Notes under the pieces: generated by a model
The model's input: only the letters and a program-made list of their open reading frames with translations
Told to the model about the DNA's origin: nothing
Databases searched by the model: none
Program-made: the position numbers and the translations under genes
Origin: Gautieria morchelliformis
Taxonomy: Eukaryota > Basidiomycota > Agaricomycetes > Gomphales > Gomphaceae
Reading direction: 5' to 3'
DNA length: 64,000 nucleotides
Assembly: GCA_015179125.1 (NCBI GenBank)
Contig: WHVA01000156.1
Location: 62,001-126,000 of the forward strand
Shown here: positions 20,535-31,640 of the stretch, in pieces
Numbering within the stretch: position 1 is the stretch's first letter
How the letters are laid out: each line of letters begins with the position of its first letter

Positions 20535-22590
20535 CCATCTGTGGCTTGCCAGAGGGGCACCGTCAAAATCAACTGGGTGGGCGCTTGGCTTTGTCCACAC
20601 TGGCTAACACCAAGTCCATTTTCAGTCATCACCCATGTCGTATACTGTCCGTTCGAACAGGTTATTATTGATACTGAAGCTGCTCGCCGTTGTTGATTCT
20701 TGATAAGCCTACGACTTCGTCACTCAGGAAGGAATTGTCTTTTAAAGATGACACTATGGCTTTCTCATCTCTGCCTGCCAGGAGGTGATTATACAAATCT
20801 CCACTACCGCTGTTACTTCCAAAAAAAAAAAAAACAAAAAACTTTTTAATAATGTAAATTTATAGGATTGGAACTAATTTTCTACGTGTACAGGTCCATA
20901 CACATGACCACACATGCTGTCTCAGCTCTTAGCGCGTACACTGATCCTGCCCGTCACTGGTGGAGCACACTCGCACAGGCATGATGAACGGCGGTCTGTC
21001 TCCGCCACACTTTTCCATGTTTATTGTCTTGTGAGCCAAACTGAGTTTCAATGTTCCGCTCCACATTCTAACACTACAATTATAGCACAAATATCTCTTT
21101 CCCCACATCCATCATTCCTCTAACCATGTCCGCAAGTGCTCCAGACAATTCTCGTTGTGCCACTGATGTTCCTGGCGAGGGCTGTGGTGAGATATTCAGT
21201 CGAAAGACTGCGGCCGGACTTTGTGCTCGGTGTCATCACCTGACAAAGATCACAGATGATGCACTCGAACATGGGAGATTTGCAGTACATATTTGTTTGC
21301 TGTTGTCATTGTGCCACTTATAACATAACATAGCAAATCCTGCAATGTGGTGACTGTGAGCTCACATTCAAGAACATTACAGGGGTGTGTTGTGGTGCTT
21401 GCAAGAAGTTAAGTGAGTGAAATTTCCAGGTCTGGGGAGTCTACCGCTTAAGGGTAGCTTCGGCTTTTGCAGAGGATCAGGAATTAGGACATGTGGATCA
21501 AATACTCATCGACAAACATCATGACCGTGTGATGGCCTTCAATGCTCAACTGAGTCGAAATGGTTCACAACCGCTTCCTGCATCCAATCCACTCTCCCAG
21601 GTCAATAACCAGCTGACAATAAGCCTGACCACCGAATCCATCACTGCTGCTAAGCAAGCGGCTGGTCCGGCGTGTGAGGCTCATCTTACGGTTTGTATCG
21701 ACGTGCGCACCAGAGGCAAGATTTCAAGTGCCTTTGGCTCGACTGTTCGGGCATATCCTGAATCAGTTACTATGGCTGGTGAGTTCCTATCTTCGACTTA
21801 TTATACAAACTGACAACTGTACGGACAGAAATTCATGCAGATGTCACTGCGAGTGTCAATCAGACATGGGTCAAAACCCATGATTACAGTTTACAGCGGT
21901 GAGAGCTGAAACATCCTTCCCTTTCATAATAGACATTTCCAGGCCATCCTTGATGACTTCATTGCATACTGGAATAGCCACAGGGTCCGGACACAACACA
22001 ATAAACTAATGCCATCTGGTGCTACCCCTTGCAACATCTTTACATCCCCTGGAGCTTATGGGGGTGAACGATGTTCAATACCGGTGTCACAAGAGGCCAT
22101 CGATGCTCTACGTAAAAACATTCCTTTCAACCATGAGGAAGCCTTAAATTTTTGTGACGAGGACTTCAGTGCCATTGCAAGTGGGGTTTGGAGCGATCTC
22201 AACTCCCCTCCACGCACTGTATCAAATGGCTGGGAGGTTTTCACGAAAATGCTACCTTTGTTGCCCACTTCTGGACTCTGATACTGCAATATAGTATGAC
22301 TATTTTCCTAGTAGGCGAAGCCCATCATGACCTCAATAACGTAGACTGCTGTAAGCTCGAGAATACTCCCCTCGAGAGTATATTATGTATATAACCTTGA
22401 TCGAGAGACATCTTTGAGACATTCTACCCACCAGCTATAGGTTTTGTCAGGACTTAAAGGTCTGTAGTAGCGAAATAGTACTTATTGCTACCAGTATTAG
22501 TCACCAAGTAACTGGTCCGCAGCAGTGGACAGGCCCATAAAAGACCGACCCAGTTGATTTTGACCATGCCCCTCTGGCAAACTTCACCCA
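20535..22590. mobile_element. TIR DNA transposon inserted in repeat R1
   Basis: The ends are inverted repeats of about 45-60 bp: left CTTGCCAGAGGGGCACCGTC then AAAATCAACTGGGT, right the reverse complement with few changes (GTTTGCCAGAGGGGCATGGTC, AAAATCAACTGGGT). The insertion is flanked on both sides by CCCATC, while the empty R1 copies have a single copy of that site between tgtatcctgactg and aaccctgactca. The element is about 2.05 kb and contains a broken coding region (next entry). Confidence 0.75.
21126..22285 (+). pseudogene. transposase-like ORF pieces with zinc ribbons and an integrase-like tail
   Basis: Inside the TIR element three open pieces lie in order. The first (21126-21323 and just beyond) has paired cysteine motifs, CGEIFSRKTAAGLCARC and then CGDCELTF...CCGAC. 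The second (21493-21813) has AHLTVCIDVRTRGKISSAFG. The third (about 21950-22281) has DFIAYWNSHRVRTQHNKLMP and SGATPCNIF, which resembles the end of the integrase-core domain found in many basidiomycete transposon proteins. The full catalytic core was not recognised. Frames change between pieces, although introns could explain some of that. Family unknown to me; the link to the integrase type is tentative. Confidence 0.4.
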
Positions 22591-23105
22591 TCCAACCCTG
22601 ACTCAAGACGGCCTCTTTCCTATTCGCTAGCATGATATGAGCATTCAGTATAAGTAGTCTACATTTGCATGTATATTCCCCAGTTCAATTATCATATGTC
22701 TATCTTGTGCAAAACTTGACCTCATTGTGACCATCGTCTTGAGCCCCCTCCTGTAGATTCCCATCTTCAACCAGAGGAGGACTTAAGCACCACTGGTGAG
22801 TTTTCATACTTCACCTTCATTACCTTAGCCTTCGTACTATTATCTGCGCTGTCAGCGAAGGGCTCCGAAGGAGCGCCTTCACCGATGAAAGGGTTGTTGC
22901 TGCTTCAACAACCTTTCTGTGACACCTTACACATTACATCATTAAGTGTCACGGGCTACTTTGCTACGACTGTAGATAGGGCAAGCCCTGTTCAGGCAGC
23001 CCTCTTACCTTATGGACATTTATTGGTTCATCTTATTCACCCAACGGCACACTTCTTCGCACAAGCTATTTGGCCATTCGCTGTGTTCACTATAGCAGAG
23101 AATTG
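22591..23105 (+). repeat. repeat family R1, copy A, right part
   Basis: Resumes at the ccaaccctgactca word, runs past a TATA-like GTATAAGTAG (about 22640), the aggaggacttaagcaccact word and the caacaacctttctgtgacacc word, and ends gcattcgctgtgttcacta. The same order is found in copies B and C. The layout (TGTCATGAC start, TATA box, common end) resembles a solo LTR, but the end is not CA. Confidence 0.75.
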
Positions 23106-23209
23106 GTAGATATACTATGAGCCAGACAGATAATGGCTTTATATCAAAATGTCCTCTGCATTCTTGGGTGATTTGAGAGGGAAACAGCCCAAGAGAAAGC
23201 TTAGAGGCT

Positions 23210-23405
23210 GTTCAGTAACCAGACCACGAAAATGTATTTTGGTAATCTCTCACCAAAAGTGAAGAAACCACCATTTTGCAATCTTGTGAAATCATTTTAG
23301 ATTTTGGACCGTTTGGTAAACCAAATCTCAATCTAAAAAGATTTTGCCCACACATGATCTCCCTACACTTTTGAGATACAGCTCAGAGCTGTATCTCAAA
23401 TGACA
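23210..23405 (+). repeat. MITE-like repeat, copy 2, with a 31-bp palindrome at its end
   Basis: Starts gctgttcagtaaccagacca, similar to the ends of the repeats at 6342 and 25922, but the inside differs (ggtaatctctcacc; accgtttggtaaacc). At 23370-23400 lies a perfect palindrome, TTTGAGATACAGCTC with its complement around one central base. Confidence 0.5.
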
Positions 23406-23899
23406 TTCTCAGCTCTATGTAAGGGCAACCCTAGCTGGTTGTGGAGATCACACTACCACACAACTGACAAGGGGAAATCCAAAGTATGTATAAATGAACA
23501 GAGCATACAAGAGAGGGGATTCTCACCTGACAAGGGGAAATCCAAAGAGAAAAGTCTAAGGACCCCAATGTCAGCGACCCCGTATTATACTACGCTGCGC
23601 AGCCAGGGACAACACTTGGCACCCCCCATCAACCCTGCATCTCCCTGACCACCCTGACCCTTGATCGACCCTTGATGCCACCTATTACGCGAGTCGCTTG
23701 ATTTCCGACACTGTTCCGAGAGTGGAAGTCGGAAATTGGAGTGGAACTGGCGAGGCGAACAGAACTGGTGGAAGTTCTCCCAGAAGCGGAATCATTTCCG
23801 AAAGCGGAGGCGGAGATGGAATCGGAACCGGAACCGGAGTCAGAAATGGAGTCGGAACTGGGTGTGGTGTTGGAACTGGAAATGGAAAACAGGGTGTCC
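23406..23899. other. spacer with a CGGAA-rich tract
   Basis: Holds a direct repeat ctgacaaggggaaatccaaa (23465 and 23527). From about 23710 there is a run of gGAACnGGAnn triplets (CGGAA/TTCCG words) up to the LTR end at 23900. The tract resembles the word use of the Gypsy element at 43.6-50.9 kb and may be a scrap of a related element. No gene can be supported. Confidence 0.5.
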
Positions 23900-25443
23900 T
23901 GTTTTGGAACCCTTCAAGACTTTGGTGTTATTGCTAACGCCTCTGTCTATCAGAACATGTCGTTTACACGACTAGTAGAATACCAATTCAATGCAGCAGC
24001 ACAACTCCGGAAATAATTTAATATTTGTACCTTGGTTGCAATCTGTGTAATAACTAGTCCAAGTTATTACAGGTAGAAGGCAATGCGTTTCTTAGCTGCA
24101 CTGAACAATAAACTAAAAGAGTGTGTAGGTTCAAGGACACTATCGGGGTCCAAGAGTATTCCTTTTAATAAAGAGGGAATAGGCTCCGCAGGAGAGTTTG
24201 TAAGTGGATTGGGTCGACCAACATCAATGCACTGCAATAACGAGAGAGTAATGTGAAGTGGCTTTCGCGCACAACTTGACTTGACTTGTGAAAGTCACTG
24301 AACAGGAAAATCAACTGAACAGCTCGTCTCGGGTATTGGAGTGCTAATTGACAAGAAAATCGATTGCCAACCACACTCTGTAGAGTTTCACCCAGCGTGT
24401 TAGGCTAAGTGGCTAAGCAGTAAAGCAACTACTTAACTAAGAATAGTTACTCTAAGCAAGAGTAGTATTCTAGTTCGGGTTAGGAACTTAGATAAGATGT
24501 GCAAGTCACACAAGCTGTGTAGGATAGAAGATGGGTAGATTGATTGCTCAAAGGGCAGGCAAAGGGCCTCCTTTTATATTGTAATGTACAGGAGCTTAGT
24601 AAGCAGGTAGAACCTTCTATCTATTAATGGAATGGGGGAAGAAGCTTGTGGAAGATGGAAGAAAGGGTTGGAAGAAACTGGCTGTTTCCAGGGGACTCTA
24701 CCATGCTTCCTACCAATCAGAGCTTGATTTGTCAGGAATGACTCACTGAAAAGGGTCATGTGCCATAGCACAGCTTGGCTGAGTCATGTACTCCTGACTC
24801 ACCAAGTTGTGCCTGGATTGGTTGAGTCATTGAGGCTGTATCTCCAGATAACCATGTATTTGGCACTCAGAAGCTGAGTAAGCAGTTCTGAGCCAATTAG
24901 GGCTCTGTAGCCATGATTACTAAGAGCACTGCTTAGCACAGCTGGGCATAGCCTGGTACAGCCCAGTTGTCATGACTGACCATGATCCCCATTGTTTGGT
25001 GAAGCCAAACAGGCTGCACAGTTGCTATGGCTGCATATAGCAACTGTTTGGGACTCAGCTGGAAATACTGAGTGAGCCATCCTGCCGGACTTGTGGGTGC
25101 TTGGGTGACCATAAGTCCGAAAATGCGGCCACCGCCGAGGTGCCCGGCGGAGTTTGAAATAGAGCGCCGAGAACAGAGTTGTGGGTGCTAGAGGATCCAC
25201 AACTCTGTAATGACAGAAAAATGGTAGTTTGAGCCATGGAGACTTTGGAAAAATAAGGAAAAATAAGAGTTAACTAGAGGAATGTTTGAAAAGCCTTTCA
25301 CCAGTTATATTAACAGCATACAGATACTGTTAATTCCTCAAATGTGTTTTTACATGTTGTCAAGACAAAAAGAAAAGACTAGGGCTGGTTGAGCAGCCTT
25401 CCTTGGCTGGTTGAACAGCCGTTCCCCTACATGTCCCCTGACA
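23900..25443 (-). mobile_element. LTR-like element, copy 2, inverted to copy 1
   Basis: Segment 23900-24627 is the reverse complement of 1-728. Read on the minus strand the element starts TGTCAGGGGACATGTAGGGG at 25443, has the TATA box at about 24577, and ends CCAAAACA at 23900, giving TG...CA ends and a length of about 1.54 kb. No equal 5-bp flanks are seen (TAGAG against GGACA), so it may be one end of a rearranged element rather than a simple solo LTR. The part 24628-25443 cannot be checked against copy 1. Confidence 0.55.
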
Positions 25444-26084
25444 CTCTACCCCTTGCCCTTTTCTTTCCATGCTCTTGGAAGCTGTCTTGGCAACCACACG
25501 CCTGCTGTCCCATGCACACAACATGTCACATCTGGGAGCCAGCTATTACATCTGGTTGAGATTCTTGTAGATAAATGTATTTAAATTATATACATGTAGA
25601 AGTAATATTTATCTATTAATCTGGCTGCAGTCCTGGGGTAACAAGCAGAGATACTAGGCAAGTTATCTTGATGTGTGACTGACTAGGGTTAGGGTGAGTG
25701 TTATTGACACCTATTGCCAAGTCAATTATTGTGGCCCAGCATACCAGGCACACTTAGTCATAGCAGAAGTTACAATTTTGAGATTGCAGAAAATCACAGA
25801 GCATTTGGCTCGATTCAATACTGATCTCATGCAAAAAAAGATCAGGTAATGTCTGAGTTGCACATTTTGTAACTTCTCCAGATCAGCTTTTCATGGTCTG
25901 GTTACCGAACGCATCCTTACTATCAACCACAACAGACCATCACTGTTGCATTTGAAATACAGTGGATATTTCCTACTTTATGTTACTGAAAAGTGGAGTC
26001 AATGCCACGCAGCTGCCCTAGTAAACATGCATGCTGGGATTGCTGGACACTGCTAAAGCCACACTCCTTGTCTGAAGCTGACGG
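25444..26084. other. spacer with MITE copy 3
   Basis: From about 25798 to 25922, minus strand, lies the third copy of the GCATTCGGTAACCAGACCA repeat (best match to 6342-6465). No gene is seen in the rest. Confidence 0.6.
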
Positions 26085-26735
26085 ATATCAGGGCTGATGA
26101 CATCGTGAGTGTTGTCTAGCGTTCCTTGCTGACAAATACTTCCTGTACTTAGCTAGATCTTGAACGCGAAGAGGACTCTAAGCATGGCCAAGCCAAGCCA
26201 ACAACGATGGACTAAACCTGAACCCATTCTAGACATGTACCGGTGCTAATTGGGATGCTGCAGTGTTTTATTAGTTTAAACCTGATTCCCCGCAGAAGCT
26301 TGGGAGGCCCTCATCCTGAAGCAGATGTCCCAGCATAGGACTTGGTCAGCATCAGGATTTCAAAATGGCAGGTGACTAGTTGAAAGGGTATATTATTGGA
26401 TAGCAGGAGATGACATTGGGAGTGCCATTGTATTGTCTAGTGTTCCTTTCTGACAAATACTTCTTGTACTTAGCTAGATATCATGGCAATCACGAAGAGG
26501 AATCTAAGCATGGCCAAGCCAAACCAACAATGACAGACTAACCTGAACCCATTCTAAACACGCACCGGTGCTAATTGAGATGCTGCAGTGTTTTATTAGT
26601 TTAAACCTGATTCCCTGCAGAAGCTTGGGAGGCTATCATCCTGAAGCAGATGTCCCAGCATATGACTTGCACGGTCAGTGTCGGGAGTTCAAAATGGCAG
26701 TTAACTAGTTGAAAGGGTATATTATGTCATTGTAG
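26085..26735 (+). repeat. tandem duplication, two units of about 310-325 bp
   Basis: Unit 1 (about 26085-26395) and unit 2 (about 26410-26735) share long words in the same order: gtctag(c/t)gttcct, tgacaaatacttc.tgtactt, ctaagcatggccaagccaa, gatgctgcagtgttttatta and tagttgaaagggtatatta. They have many scattered differences. Not coding. Confidence 0.85.
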
Positions 26736-27614
26736 TGGTGGTGGCTGCCATGCCAGTCCCCGACTCTCTCCCTTTGGAATTTGAAAACCCATTAGTAAGG
26801 AGGTTTCATTTGACTGGAATATATTGTCTTCATCTTTTTCTAGTCCATGATTGCAGACATGGATGACAAACGAATAGTTAATCCCGGCAACGCGATAAAC
26901 TGCTCAATGCGCTCTAAAGGACAGCATCATTTGACAGCACACAACAATGGGTTGCATGCACATAGCACCATTAAACATTCACACACAGCAGGTAAAGGGC
27001 AACAAAGAGAGAAGACTATAAAAAAATACTGATGGACACAGAAAAGCACGTGCTTGTCCCCCCCAATGCAAGTGAGCAGTGCCGTTGGTGAAGAAGGACG
27101 TGAAATTCTTGAAATCAAAATACAACCAGTCACAAAACACTATAAACAAATGTATGCGATGTCAGATCAGTCAGGAAATATGTAATAAAGCCACGAGACC
27201 AATAAGTGTAAACGGAACCGTCAACATCGGGCAGTAGAAAGCAAGTGCCGTACTACATCAATCAAGAATCATGTAAGAAAATCAGGAAATCAAAAGGCAA
27301 GGTCTCGCAGAAGACTATAAAGAAAAGGAATGGGTTTAGAACAATGTCCTGTACTGTCAGTAGACATGTGCTCACACATGCAATGAATGTCAGGTAGGAC
27401 ATCCATCAGCAAAGGCATAAAAAATACTCAAAATTGACAGCCATAAAAGAACACGCTGAGGTCTACTTTGGTGTGGAAAGAAGGTGAACCAGGTGACGAA
27501 AAAGAAATGAGGTTGAGGACATACCCCTAGCAGGCCAGGCAAGGCGTCAAAAAGACCACGCTCCAATTGCACTGCAAAATCACATGTTTGTCAAGATTGG
27601 GTTTTAGGTATTAA
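26736..27614. repeat. dispersed repeat R2, copy 1
   Basis: The order aaagccac.agaccaata, ggaac.gt.aac.tcgggcag, aggatgtcca..cgcaaa.gcataaaaa, ggccataaaag and gaacagggtga.gaaa.agaaatgagg at about 27185-27545 is found again at 29785-30470. No coding capacity. Confidence 0.55.
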
Positions 27615-28507
27615 TATCATGTATTAGTGAACACAGCGAATGCCCAAATAGCTTGTGAAATGAAGTGTGTAGTTTGGCAAGTAAGTTGAAGCCAATAAAT
27701 GTTTAGAAAGGGAGAGGGCTACCCGAATGGAGTTTGCCCTGTCTACAGTCGTAGCAAAATAGCCTGTGATACTTGGTGATGTAATGTACAAGGTATCACG
27801 GAAAGATTGTTTAGTAGTAACAATCCTTTTGCTGGCAAAGGTGCTCTTTCGGAGCCCTTCGCCAACAGCACCAACAATGGTATGAAGACTAAGGTAGTGA
27901 AGGTGAAGTACGAAAACTCACCAGTGGTGCTTAAGTCCTCCTCGGGTCTAAGATAGTGGTCTATAGAAGAGGACTCAAGACGATGGTCACAGTGAGGTCA
28001 AGTTTTGCACAAGATAGATGTATGATAATTGAACTGCAGAATATACATGCAAATGTAAACTACTTATACCGAATGCTCATATGATATCAGTGAATAGGAA
28101 AGATGCCGTCATGAGTCAGGGTTGGATAGGGGAGCGCAGTCAGGATACAAATAGATGAAACACATATACAATAGAACTAGGGAGGAGTGCGAACATGAAA
28201 TGATGGACAGGAAAGAGGATAAAGGTACCGATGTAAGAAAACATGCCTTGCAACCTGCATACATGTTACCCTGCATGGACTCTTGGTCTGTTGGGTTGAT
28301 CCCACATGATCTACAGGTAGAACATCCTGTGAATGCACCCCAGCCATAGGAACACCCAAAGGGGTTTGAATTGGAAGGGGCCAGTGATGAACCATCACAC
28401 TGGGTAAGGGATGCTGATTGTGTTTGATGGCGCGGCTACTGGCGAATGATGCGAGTAGCAAATGATCTTTCGGCAAACTCGGCGAAGAGCGAATGGAGAG
28501 AACTGTC
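27615..28507 (-). repeat. repeat family R1, copy B (inverted)
   Basis: Reads on the minus strand in the same order as copies A and C: catcattcgccagtagc, cccctttgggtgttcctatg, gatcatgtgggatcaaccca, the TATA-like site, aggaggacttaagcaccact and gcattcgctgtgttcacta. It meets copy C head to head at the palindrome TCATGA near 28508. Confidence 0.85.
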
Positions 28508-29572
28508 ATGACCCGTTTATTTCTTATACCCAGTAACTCCATCCTCCCTTTTATCACTCCACTTCTATGTTCACTCCATTCACTCTTCGCCGAATTCGCC
28601 AAACGGTTATTCACTACTCGCGTCATTCACCAGTAGCTACACCATCAAAACATGATTGACGTCCTTTACCCGGCTTGATGGTTCATCACTGGTCCTATCA
28701 CCTTCTCGGCTCAACCCCCTTTGGGTGTTCCTATGGCCGGATGTCACGACTCGTTTATTTCTTGTATCCAGCTATCCCTATTTTCCCTTTCACCACTCCT
28801 CCTCTATGTTCACTCCATTCGCTACTCCTATCATTCGCCAGTAGGCATGCCATCAAACACAATCAACATCCTTTACCCGACTTGATGGTTCATCACTGCT
28901 CCCATCACCTTCTCAACTCAACCCCCTTTGGGTGTTCCTATGGCGGTGTGTTTTCGTACATAGGTGCCTTCGCTCTCCTTCCTTTCTGTTGTTTCATGTT
29001 CACACTCCTCTTTCATTCTATTGTATATGTGTTTCATCTATTCTGTATCCTGACTGTGCACCCCTGTCAAAACCTGACTCATGACAGCCTCTTTCCTATT
29101 CGCTGATAACATATGAGCATTCAATATAAGTAGTTTACATTCACATGCATATTCCCCAGTTCAATTATCATACATCTATCTTGTGCAAAACTTGACCTCA
29201 CTGTGACCATCGCCTTGAGCCCCCTCCTGTAGATTCCCATCTTCAACCAGAGGAGGACTTAAGCACCACTGGTGAGTTTTCATACTTCACTTTCATTACC
29301 TTAGCCTTTGTACTATTATCTGCGCTGTTGGCGAAGGACTCCAAAGGAGCACCTTCGCCGGCGAAAGGATTGTTGCTACTTAAACAACCTTTCTGTGACA
29401 CCTTACATGTTACATCGTCAAGTAGCCCATGCTACTTTGCTACGACTGTAGATAGGGCGAGCTCTGTTCAGGCAGCCCTCTTACTTTCTGAACATTTATT
29501 GATTCATCTTATTCACCGAATGGCATGCTTCTTCGCACAAGTTATTCGGGCATTCGCTGTGTTCACTAAAAG
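28508..29572 (+). repeat. repeat family R1, copy C
   Basis: Starts TGTCATGACCCGTTTATTTC and repeats that start at 28742, so the first 235 bp are duplicated inside, as in copy A. It runs to gcattcgctgtgttcacta at 29572. With copy B it forms an inverted repeat with arms of about 0.9 kb. Confidence 0.85.
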
Positions 29573-29784
29573 TTTTTTTTTATAATAAGTAAAATCGTGG
29601 AATGTATTAAAATTAGAATTAGAAATTGCTTTTATTTAATTTTACTTTTTTAATTACTTCATATACACGATATTAACACCTAAAAACCAATCTTGACACA
29701 AACATAGAGGTGGAGGGATAGAAAGGGAAAATGGGGCTAACTTGATATGAGAACAAATGGGTCATGACAGTGTGGAGACTTCCC

Positions 29785-30480
29785 AAAGCCACAAAACCAA
29801 TACACATAAAAGGAACAGTTGACGTTCGGCAGGACGCAGGATTCACAACCATGTCCTCACTAGGTGCAAGTCACTGTTTGTTTACCATAACCTATGGCAA
29901 CAAATAGTGAAAAAGAGGAAATCTTGTAATAATTTGAAACTATAGCAAATGGTGAAGAATACTTTCTTTTTGTTAATTTAAAACATCAACAAAATCTGAA
30001 TAAACACAGATGAACATTTATAAGAAATAAATTGTGACAAAATAAATCCTATTCACTGCATAAGATGCAAGAGATTATTATTTGCATTTATTCAGATTTT
30101 CTTGATGTTTTAAATTGTAGACAAAAAGAAAGTATTCTTCACCATTTGCCATAGTTTCAAATTATTACAAGATTTCCTCTTTTTCACTATTTGTTGCCAT
30201 AGGTTATGGTGAACAAACAGTGATTTGCACCTAGTGCCTGTACCTTCAGTACAGATGTGGTCAGGGTGCAACAAAAATCTGGTAGGATGTCCATGCGCAA
30301 ACGCATAAAAATTCCCAAAAACAACGGCCATAAAAGGAGAGGCAGACGTCTACATGAGCACAGAATGAAAGGAGAGGGTGAACAGGGTGATGAAAAGCAA
30401 ATGAGGATGTGGACGGACCCTTACTGGGCCAGGGAACATGGCCAAAGGTGCGCCCTCAATCCAAACACCATGCAAAAAGG
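29785..30480. repeat. dispersed repeat R2, copy 2, holding a fold-back element
   Basis: Matches 27185-27545 in the same direction, but is split by the inverted-repeat element at 29862-30238. The two R2 parts (about 29785-29850 and 30250-30470) meet across it as in copy 1. Confidence 0.55.
29862..30238. mobile_element. fold-back (long-TIR) element, 377 bp
   Basis: Left arm from actaggtgcaagtcactgtt to tcaacaaaatctgaataaa (29862-about 30000) pairs with right arm from tttattcagattttcttgatg to cagtgatttgcacctagt (about 30085-30238). Arms are about 135 bp with only a few differences and the loop is about 90 bp. Without any gene, this is a MITE of the fold-back type. Confidence 0.85.
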
Positions 30481-30744
30481 CACCAGGAGAGTTCCCACAC
30501 TCCAAACGGGCGGGAGTATGGGAAGGGTGGGGAGGGGATGACAAAGAAAAACCATGGCAGGCAACAGCAAAGGACTCAAGACACAGCATATGTTCCCCCC
30601 CCCCCCTTAAAAGGAGAGGGCAGCATGGAAGAAGCCGGTAGGAAAGGGCAACCAATAAAATAAATACAAATTCATCCCCATAACCGTGTTCACGGCCATT
30701 CGCGTTCGTGTAGACCCTCCCTCTCCTTCGGAGAGAGTCGGGGA
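30481..30744. other. spacer, no gene
   Basis: A C11 run at about 30596-30606 and the words ggagaggg; nothing coding recognised. Confidence 0.4.
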
Positions 30745-31640
30745 TCAAATATACATAAATACAGGAGGTGACGGTAGCACAAAAGTGATTTGATCACTCA
30801 TCAATTTGGGGTTTGGGGTTTGGGTTGGGAGGGTGCAGAGCACCGATGCGCTGTGAGCTTGGGGGTGGGGGTTGGGGGGTTGGGGCATATTTTAGACCTG
30901 AGGACGCTCGTGCACCATAGCCGGTCACAAATAAAACGTGTTTGCGTCGCGGAAGGTGAGTGCGGAGAGGTTGAATTTGCGCTCAAGGAGCGCTTAGACT
31001 ATGTAGCTGATGAAATCCTTCTTCGCATATGGCGAGATGGCGATCATGGGCCCACGGAAGCCATGCTGATAGCCGTCGAATTGGGGCTCATTTGGGTTGA
31101 TGAGCCGGGTCGAGTCGGGACGCAGGTCGGCAGGAGGCAGGACTCCGTGCTCAAAGTAGCCGCCGTGCTCGTCGTAGTTGATGATGAAGAGGGTTTTATT
31201 CCACAGGGCGAATTCCCGATGGCATGCATGAGGTCGGAATGAAAGCGTCGCCGAGGACGACGTTATGCGGGCTGTAGCGTCGGCGAAGAAATGTGATATA
31301 GACTTGTGGTTGACAGGAACCAGCACAGCACTTAGCAGCACCCGATCCTTGGCCAGGCCCGTGCCATACAATGCATATATGCATCTCGTCCCGTCCCGTC
31401 CCGCCCCGTTGCTGCCGCCACATCCGCCCACCGCGCACCACGCCCCATCGTGCGCCGCGCACTTCTGCACGCTGCGTGACGCTGCCCTCGTCGCTGTCCG
31501 GGGCGCCGGACCTGGCGCCACTGCCTGGGGTGGTGTCGCGGGCGCCACCTATTTGACGCCATCTCGGAAGAAACACAGGACCAAGCGCACGCCCTAGCAT
31601 CAACGCTGACGAGAACAGGAAAATGGTATTCACCACATTT
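30745..31640 (-). pseudogene. phosphoesterase relic, copy B
   Basis: Same family and same layout as the relic at 3416-4340. The minus frame 31548-30994 has NKTLFIINYDEHGGYFEHG, then VLPPADLRPDSTR, then GFRGPMIAISPYAKKDFIS, the conserved C-terminal block (RVPMI.ISPWAK..ISH in the family). A stop directly follows YIV, after which LLERKFNLSALTFRDANT continues in frame to about 30945. The catalytic N-terminal part is missing and a GC-rich stretch of varying frames fills 31330-31600. It keeps more of the C-terminus than copy A. It is non-functional as read. Confidence 0.7.
30808..30885 (+). other. two G-quadruplex-type tracts
   Basis: GGGGTTTGGGGTTTGGGTTG (30808 onward, then GGAGGG) and GGGGGTGGGGGTTGGGGGGT (30861 onward) both have four or more G3+ runs with loops of 1 to 3. 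They lie within the R2/phosphoesterase relic repeat, on the strand opposite to the relic gene. Confidence 0.8.

Noticed and set aside
28155-29106. Frames of 60-150 residues in the R1 repeats
   Set aside because: Low-complexity His/Ser/Pro text in a non-coding repeat; not kept open in all R1 copies.
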